A stretch of 64,000 nucleotides of DNA from Prochlorococcus sp. HOT208_60m_813I02. GTDB lineage: Bacteria > Cyanobacteriota > Cyanobacteriia > PCC-6307 > Cyanobiaceae. The DNA is taken from contig MWOR01000172.1 in NCBI GenBank assembly GCA_002025865.1, forward strand, positions 25,890-89,889, given 5' to 3'. The stretch's first letter is position 1. Each line of letters begins with the position of its first letter. Position numbers and translations under genes: made by a program. Below the pieces are notes generated by a model. That model saw only the letters and a program-made list of their open reading frames with translations. It made no database searches and had not been told where the DNA came from. Below are positions 58,359 through 64,000 of this stretch, piece by piece.

Positions 58359-59552
58359 GTGAAAGTTATTGTTCTAGGTGGAGATGGTTTTTGCGGTTGG
58401 CCTTGTGCGGTGAATTTAGCAGAGCAAAATCATGATGTTATTATTGTCGACAATTTAAGTCGTAGAAAAATTGATATTGATCTAGAGGTAGAATCTTTAA
58501 CTCCAATTGCTTCGATAACAGAACGACTTTCTACATGGGAAGAGATTGGAGGTAAGCCTATGAGATTTCTTAATATGGATATCTCTAAACAATATCAAAA
58601 ATTGCTCAATTTGCTAATTGATGAAAAACCAGATTCCGTGATCCATTTTGCGGAACAAAGAGCAGCACCTTACTCTATGAAATCCAGTTTCACCAAAAGA
58701 TATACAGTTGATAATAATGTTAATGGCACCCACAACCTTCTTGCTGCAATAGTAGAGAGTAATTTAGATATTCATGTTGTTCATTTAGGAACAATGGGAG
58801 TCTATGGATATGGATCACATAGAGGTGCAACAATTCCAGAAGGTTATCTAAAAGTTGAAGTTCCACAACCAGATGGAAGCCGATTTGAAGAAGAAATATT
58901 ACACCCTGCAAGTCCAGGTAGTGTTTACCATATGACTAAAACCTTAGATCAATTATTATTTCTTTACTACAACAAAAATGATCTTGTAAGGATTACTGAT
59001 TTACATCAAGGTATTGTTTGGGGAACAAATACAGAAGCAACTTTAAAAGATCCTAGATTGACAAACCGATTTGACTATGACGGAGATTATGGAACTGTTT
59101 TAAACAGATTTCTAATGCAAGCTGCAATTGGATATCCATTAAGTGTACATGGGACAGGCGGGCAAACAAGAGCATTTATACATATAAAAGACTCTGTAAA
59201 ATGTGTACAACTGGCTCTTGAAAATCCTCCAAAATCTGGAGAAAGAGTCAAAATCTTTAATCAAATGACTGAGAGTCATCAAGTTGGAGAACTGGCGAAA
59301 AAAGTTGCTTCTCTAACAGGAGCTGATATAAATTTTTTACCAAATCCCAGGAATGAAGCAGTAGAAAATGATCTAATTGTTGACAATAAATGTTTTATAG
59401 AATTAGGCTTAAACCCAACGACTCTTGATAATGGTTTATTAGAAGAAGTTGTTGAAGTTGCTAAAAAATACTCCAATAGATGTGATCTCAAACGCATACC
59501 TTGTGTTTCATCCTGGACTAAAAAACAAGCTGAGGCTATAAAGACTAATTAA
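58359..59552 (+). CDS. sqdB: UDP-sulfoquinovose synthase
   Basis: 397 aa SDR; VLGGDGFCGWPCAVNLAE, HLGTMGVYGYG, YHMTKTLDQ; GTG start. Confidence 0.97.
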   Translation: MKVIVLGGDGFCGWPCAVNLAEQNHDVIIVDNLSRRKIDIDLEVESLTPIASITERLSTWEEIGGKPMRFLNMDISKQYQKLLNLLIDEKPDSVIHFAEQRAAPYSMKSSFTKRYTVDNNVNGTHNLLAAIVESNLDIHVVHLGTMGVYGYGSHRGATIPEGYLKVEVPQPDGSRFEEEILHPASPGSVYHMTKTLDQLLFLYYNKNDLVRITDLHQGIVWGTNTEATLKDPRLTNRFDYDGDYGTVLNRFLMQAAIGYPLSVHGTGGQTRAFIHIKDSVKCVQLALENPPKSGERVKIFNQMTESHQVGELAKKVASLTGADINFLPNPRNEAVENDLIVDNKCFIELGLNPTTLDNGLLEEVVEVAKKYSNRCDLKRIPCVSSWTKKQAEAIKTN

Positions 59553-59578
59553 AATTCCGAAATAATTACCCTAAGAAA

Positions 59579-60712
59579 GTGAAAATTGCATTGTTTACTG
59601 AAACTTTTTTACCTAAAGTTGACGGTATAGTCACAAGACTGACTAAAACGATTGAATTTTTGGTTAGAAATGGTGATGAAGTTATAATTTTTTGTCCAGA
59701 GGGGTGTCCAGAATCATATATGGGAGCAACTGTAGTTGGCGTTGCTGCAATGCCATTACCTTTATACCCAGAGTTAAAGCTTGGTTTACCAGGTCCTGCA
59801 GTCTCAGATAAGTTAGAAAAATTTAACCCAGATTTGATACATGTTGTTAATCCAGCTGTACTTGGCTTAGGCGGCATATGGTTAGCGAAAACTAATAACA
59901 TTCCTTTAATTGCTAGCTACCATACTCATCTTCCGAAATATCTGGAACATTACGGTATGGGTATGTTAGAGCCACTTTTGTGGGAATTACTTAAAGCAGC
60001 ACATAATCAAGCCTTGTTAAATTTATGTACTTCTACCGCTATGGTAAATGAGTTAAAAGATAAAGGTATTCAACGGACTGCTCTATGGCAAAGGGGAGTA
60101 GATACTTACAGTTTCAGACCAGATTTGAGAAGTGAGAAAATGAGAAAAAAATTATTTGGGGAATATAACGACGCTAATTACTTATTGATTTATGTAGGAA
60201 GATTATCAGCAGAAAAACAAATTGAGAGAATTAAACCAGTCTTAGAAAGTATTCCTAATGCTTGCCTAGCACTTGTTGGTGACGGACCATATAGAAACCA
60301 GCTTGAAAAAATCTTCGAAAATACAAAAACTAATTTTATAGGATATTTATCTGGTGATGAACTTGCTAGCGCCTATGCCTCTGGAGATATATTTTTATTT
60401 CCATCTAGTACAGAAACACTTGGGTTAGTTTTACTAGAAGCAATGGCAGCAGGATGTCCAGTTATCGGAGCCAACAAGGGGGGGATTCCAGATATTATTA
60501 GCGATGGGATTAATGGTTGTTTATATGATCCTGATGAAAAAGATAATGGGGAACAGAGCTTGATTGCAGCGACAAAAAAAATTCTAGAGAATGAAAATAA
60601 AAGAGAAATTATGAGGAAAGAGGCTCGAAACGAAGCAGAAAAATGGGATTGGAATCAAGCAACACAACAACTGCAAAATTATTATGCAGATACTTTAAAA
60701 GAAATAGATTAA
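59579..60712 (+). CDS. sqdX: Sulfoquinovosyldiacylglycerol synthase (GT4 glycosyltransferase)
   Basis: 377 aa; ALFTETFLPKVDGIVTRLTKTIEFL, FPSSTETLGLVLLEAMAAGCPVIGANKGGIPDII; follows sqdB; GTG start. Confidence 0.95.
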   Translation: MKIALFTETFLPKVDGIVTRLTKTIEFLVRNGDEVIIFCPEGCPESYMGATVVGVAAMPLPLYPELKLGLPGPAVSDKLEKFNPDLIHVVNPAVLGLGGIWLAKTNNIPLIASYHTHLPKYLEHYGMGMLEPLLWELLKAAHNQALLNLCTSTAMVNELKDKGIQRTALWQRGVDTYSFRPDLRSEKMRKKLFGEYNDANYLLIYVGRLSAEKQIERIKPVLESIPNACLALVGDGPYRNQLEKIFENTKTNFIGYLSGDELASAYASGDIFLFPSSTETLGLVLLEAMAAGCPVIGANKGGIPDIISDGINGCLYDPDEKDNGEQSLIAATKKILENENKREIMRKEARNEAEKWDWNQATQQLQNYYADTLKEID

Positions 60713-60724
60713 GCTTAAATTTAA

Positions 60725-60973
60725 TTATGCTACGTGTGGAGGCGTAGGACTGTTATACGAACTTAAAGGAAGTATTAGAGTAGCGATATTTTGATTCTTT
60801 TCAGGCCTTTTTTTCTTTGGAAATTTTTTTCCAAATGGTACTCTTATAACATTAGTTCCCTCAATGGAACAAACGTTTGAGTTATCTCCTGAAAAATTAT
60901 TGACAAAATCTGGTAAGTCGACGTTTTTAACTGGCAGGTGCTTAACATTACCATATTTAAAATCTTTAGTCAT
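60725..60973 (-). CDS. Hypothetical protein
   Basis: 82 aa basic ORF between sqdX and gcvP; no recognised family. Confidence 0.55.
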   Translation of the reverse strand: MTKDFKYGNVKHLPVKNVDLPDFVNNFSGDNSNVCSIEGTNVIRVPFGKKFPKKKRPEKNQNIATLILPLSSYNSPTPPHVA

Positions 60974-61087
60974 AGCTTCAAATACCCCAAAAAATTTGAT
61001 GCTCGATTATTGTAATAAAAAAATTTAAAAAAATTCTATAAGAAAATATTAAATTTTTATTCTCACTGATAATAACTAAGGAAATAT

Positions 61088-61103
61088 AAGGACGCTAGTC
61101 CTT
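61088..61103 (-). terminator. Hairpin abutting the gcvP stop codon, possible terminator
   Basis: AAGGAC-GCTA-GTCCTT, perfect 6-bp stem and 4-nt loop, touching the gcvP stop; no strong U-tract. Confidence 0.35.
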
Positions 61104-64000
61104 TAAGCACATTTTTTTTCTTCGAAAGTTTCTCCTTGATTTACATTGCAAGAACAAATTAAATTGCGATCGCCATATGCATTATTGACCCTAGAAACTG
61201 AAGACCAAAACTTAATAGATGTTGAAGTTTTATAAGGAAAAGAAGCTTTTTCTTTTGAATAAGGATAAGGCCAATTATCAGCAATTAACTCTTTCAGCGT
61301 ATGGGGAGCGTTACTTATTACATTATTATTCTTTAATTCGCTATTTTTTTCTATTTCTCTGATTTCTTCTCCAATCAGTAGCATAGCCTCGCAAAATCTA
61401 TCCAATTCAACCAAACTTTCACTTTCAGTAGGCTCTATCATTATGGTCTCTGGAACAGGCCAACTTATAGTTGGGGCATGAAAACTATAATCTATTAATC
61501 GTTTAGCTAGATCATTCACACTCAAACCAGTTTTGGATTTTAAATCTCTAAAATCTAAAATACATTCATGGGCGACAAAATTATTTTTTCCTTTATAAAG
61601 AATCTTGAATTTATGCTTTAAAGAATGCGCAATATAATTTGCAGATAAAATTGCATGCGCAGTTGCTTTCCTTAAGCCAGTTAGACCAGCCATTTTTATG
61701 TACATCCAACTTATTGGAAGAATACTTGCACTCCCATGCTTGGCAGAAGAAACATAATTGAAACTAGTAGATAAATTATTATCCATTAAAGAATGAGTAG
61801 GAAGAAATGGGCTTAAAGTTTCTGATGCAGCAACTGGACCAACACCTGGACCACCACCTCCATGTGGAATGCAGAATGTTTTATGTAAATTCAAATGACA
61901 TACATCAACACCATAATTCCCCGGTTTACATAATCCAACCTGAGCGTTCAAATTTGCTCCATCTAAGTAGACAAATCCTCCAACAGAGTGAATTAAATTA
62001 CATATCTTTCTGATTTGTAATTCAAAAACTCCATGAGTTGAGGGATAAGTCAACATAAGAGCCCCTATTTGATTATCAAATTTCTTGACCTTGATCGACA
62101 AATCTTGAAAATCAATATTTCCTTCGTCATCACATTCAACAGTTAACACATCAAAACCTGCCATAACTGCACTAGCAGGATTTGTTCCATGAGCACTTTT
62201 AGGAATTAAACATTTTTTTCTTAACAGTTCACCTTTTGATTCAAAATAAGAATTTATTGCCAATAAACCTGCAAACTCTCCTTGAGAGCCTGCATTTGGT
62301 TGAAAAGAAACTGATTTTAAACCAACAATATCACTTATCCATTTTTCTAGGTCAGATATGATTTTTGAATAACCTTTAGTTTGATCAGGTGGGGAAAAAG
62401 GATGAATTGAAGATAAATTAGCCCAAGAGACTGGATTTAACTCTGCTGCAGAATTTAACTTCATTGTACAACTTCCCAATGGCATCATCCCATCTACCAA
62501 AGAAAAATCTTTTTCTACAAGTCGGAATATATATCTCATTAATTCAGTTTCACTTTGGTAATTTGTGAATATATCTTGTTGCATCCATGTACTGGATCTC
62601 AAAGCTAAACTTTCAAAATGAAATACTTTATCAAATTTTATATGCTCTAAAACTTCTTCTTTTTCTATAAGGTTTGCTATGAAAGTCAAAATATCTTTGA
62701 TTTCTTTTTCATTACTAAGCTCATCTAAAGAGATCCCAAAGCCAGTTGAATTTTCAATAGTTGATCCCAACGGCAAAATTCTTAAGTTATAGCCATTTTT
62801 TAAAGCTTCATTATGGATCCTCTGGGAGTGCTCAGAATAAACATCAACACTATCAAATCTAATCCCATCAGGAATATCAAAGCCCAAAGCAGCTAAACTT
62901 GATTCTAAATTTATTCTCAACTCCACTAATCTCTTAGCAATTTGCGTTAATCCAAAGGGTCCATGATAAATAGCATAAAAAGAAGAAATTATGGCTAACA
63001 AAGATTGAGCAGTACAAATATTACTAGTAGCCTTTTCCCTTCTAATATGTTGCTCTCTTGTTTGCAATGCTAGTCTTAGAGACTTTTCTCCATTTTTAGA
63101 TTGAGTTTGCCCAACAATTCTTCCTGGTATCAGCCTCTTATATTTTTCGCTACAAGCAAAATATGCTGCATGGGGGCCACCAAAACCCATTGGAACACCA
63201 AATCTTTGCATACTACCCACTGCTACATCAACACCAAATTCAGAAATTGGTTTAATCAAAACTTGTGCCAGTGGATCAATACATGCAGCAACAATAATTT
63301 CTGATCTATGTGCTTGGGAAATTAAGAATGTGGGATCGTATAATTCCCCATTTTTACCAGGTAATTGCAACAACATTCCAAAAACATCATCATTATTAGG
63401 AAGGTTACTTTGAGTAAAGCGTTTTAAAGATATTCCCAAAGGTTTTGCTCTGGTTTGTAGAACATTAAAAGTATGATCAAAAACATTTGATTCTACTAAG
63501 TACACTTTTGAAGATTTATTTTTTCTAGCGGAAAAACTCATCGCCATAGCTTCTGCAGCAGCAGTACCCTCATCTAACAAAGATGCATTGGCGACAGGGA
63601 ATCCTGTTAGTTCACAAACAATAGTCTGGAAATTAAATAGAGCTTCTAATCTTCCTTGTGCAATTTCTGCTTGATATGGAGTATAAGATGTATACCACCT
63701 TGGATTTTCAAGAACATGTCTTTGGATTACTTTAGGCATGTGATTGTCATAATAACCAAGGCCTATTAGTGATCTCATTTTAGTATTTTTATTCGCAATC
63801 TCTTCTAATTCATTTAAAGCCTCAATTTCTGAACAACCTTTGGGCAATATTTCTGAAGATTTATCTTTAAGCTGAATATCTTGAGGAATAACTTGATCTA
63901 TAAATTGATCAATATTCTCAAAACCAAGTTTAGATAGCATTTTCTGCTCGTCATAATCACTCAAGCCAAGGTGTCTATTAATAAATAAATCTGAGTTAAC
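61103..64000 (-). CDS. gcvP: Glycine dehydrogenase (decarboxylating), P protein; N-terminus truncated by the window edge
   Basis: Open frame reaches base 64000: VNSDLFINRHLGLSDYDEQKMLSKLGF... (typical GcvP start region); LNLHKTFCIPHGGGGPGVGP PLP motif. The TTG start at 63964 in the ORF track is probably not the real start. Confidence 0.97.
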   Translation of the reverse strand, partial: VNSDLFINRHLGLSDYDEQKMLSKLGFENIDQFIDQVIPQDIQLKDKSSEILPKGCSEIEALNELEEIANKNTKMRSLIGLGYYDNHMPKVIQRHVLENPRWYTSYTPYQAEIAQGRLEALFNFQTIVCELTGFPVANASLLDEGTAAAEAMAMSFSARKNKSSKVYLVESNVFDHTFNVLQTRAKPLGISLKRFTQSNLPNNDDVFGMLLQLPGKNGELYDPTFLISQAHRSEIIVAACIDPLAQVLIKPISEFGVDVAVGSMQRFGVPMGFGGPHAAYFACSEKYKRLIPGRIVGQTQSKNGEKSLRLALQTREQHIRREKATSNICTAQSLLAIISSFYAIYHGPFGLTQIAKRLVELRINLESSLAALGFDIPDGIRFDSVDVYSEHSQRIHNEALKNGYNLRILPLGSTIENSTGFGISLDELSNEKEIKDILTFIANLIEKEEVLEHIKFDKVFHFESLALRSSTWMQQDIFTNYQSETELMRYIFRLVEKDFSLVDGMMPLGSCTMKLNSAAELNPVSWANLSSIHPFSPPDQTKGYSKIISDLEKWISDIVGLKSVSFQPNAGSQGEFAGLLAINSYFESKGELLRKKCLIPKSAHGTNPASAVMAGFDVLTVECDDEGNIDFQDLSIKVKKFDNQIGALMLTYPSTHGVFELQIRKICNLIHSVGGFVYLDGANLNAQVGLCKPGNYGVDVCHLNLHKTFCIPHGGGGPGVGPVAASETLSPFLPTHSLMDNNLSTSFNYVSSAKHGSASILPISWMYIKMAGLTGLRKATAHAILSANYIAHSLKHKFKILYKGKNNFVAHECILDFRDLKSKTGLSVNDLAKRLIDYSFHAPTISWPVPETIMIEPTESESLVELDRFCEAMLLIGEEIREIEKNSELKNNNVISNAPHTLKELIADNWPYPYSKEKASFPYKTSTSIKFWSSVSRVNNAYGDRNLICSCNVNQGETFEEKKCA

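Overview
The window is a gene-dense, AT-rich chromosomal segment from a picocyanobacterium. Gene content and order (psaC, acpP-fabF-tktA, thiC, rpaB, psbZ, sqdB-sqdX, tig-clpP-clpX-dnaX), the low GC and the very short intergenic spacers all suggest a high-light Prochlorococcus-like genome. About 57 credible genes are present, nearly all housekeeping: photosynthesis, fatty-acid, thiamin and amino-acid synthesis, cell shape, replication and repair, translation, secretion and sulfolipid synthesis. There is one tRNA-Gly(GCC). I found no CRISPR array, phage, transposon or defence island, and I do not see a clearly novel multi-gene system. The points most worth checking are: (1) a recognisable TPP riboswitch in the thiC leader that no ORF call explains; (2) a SpoIID-domain gene split into two frames at an A4 tract, where removing one A restores a continuous protein; (3) unusual protein tails and motifs: a Lys/Thr-rich repeat tail on trigger factor, an Asn-rich tail on RNase J, and a possible N-terminal clamp-binding motif on MutS; (4) a tandem pair of divergent CrcB proteins; (5) convergent genes with interlocked stop codons or overlapping 3' ends. 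gcvP runs off the right edge of the window.
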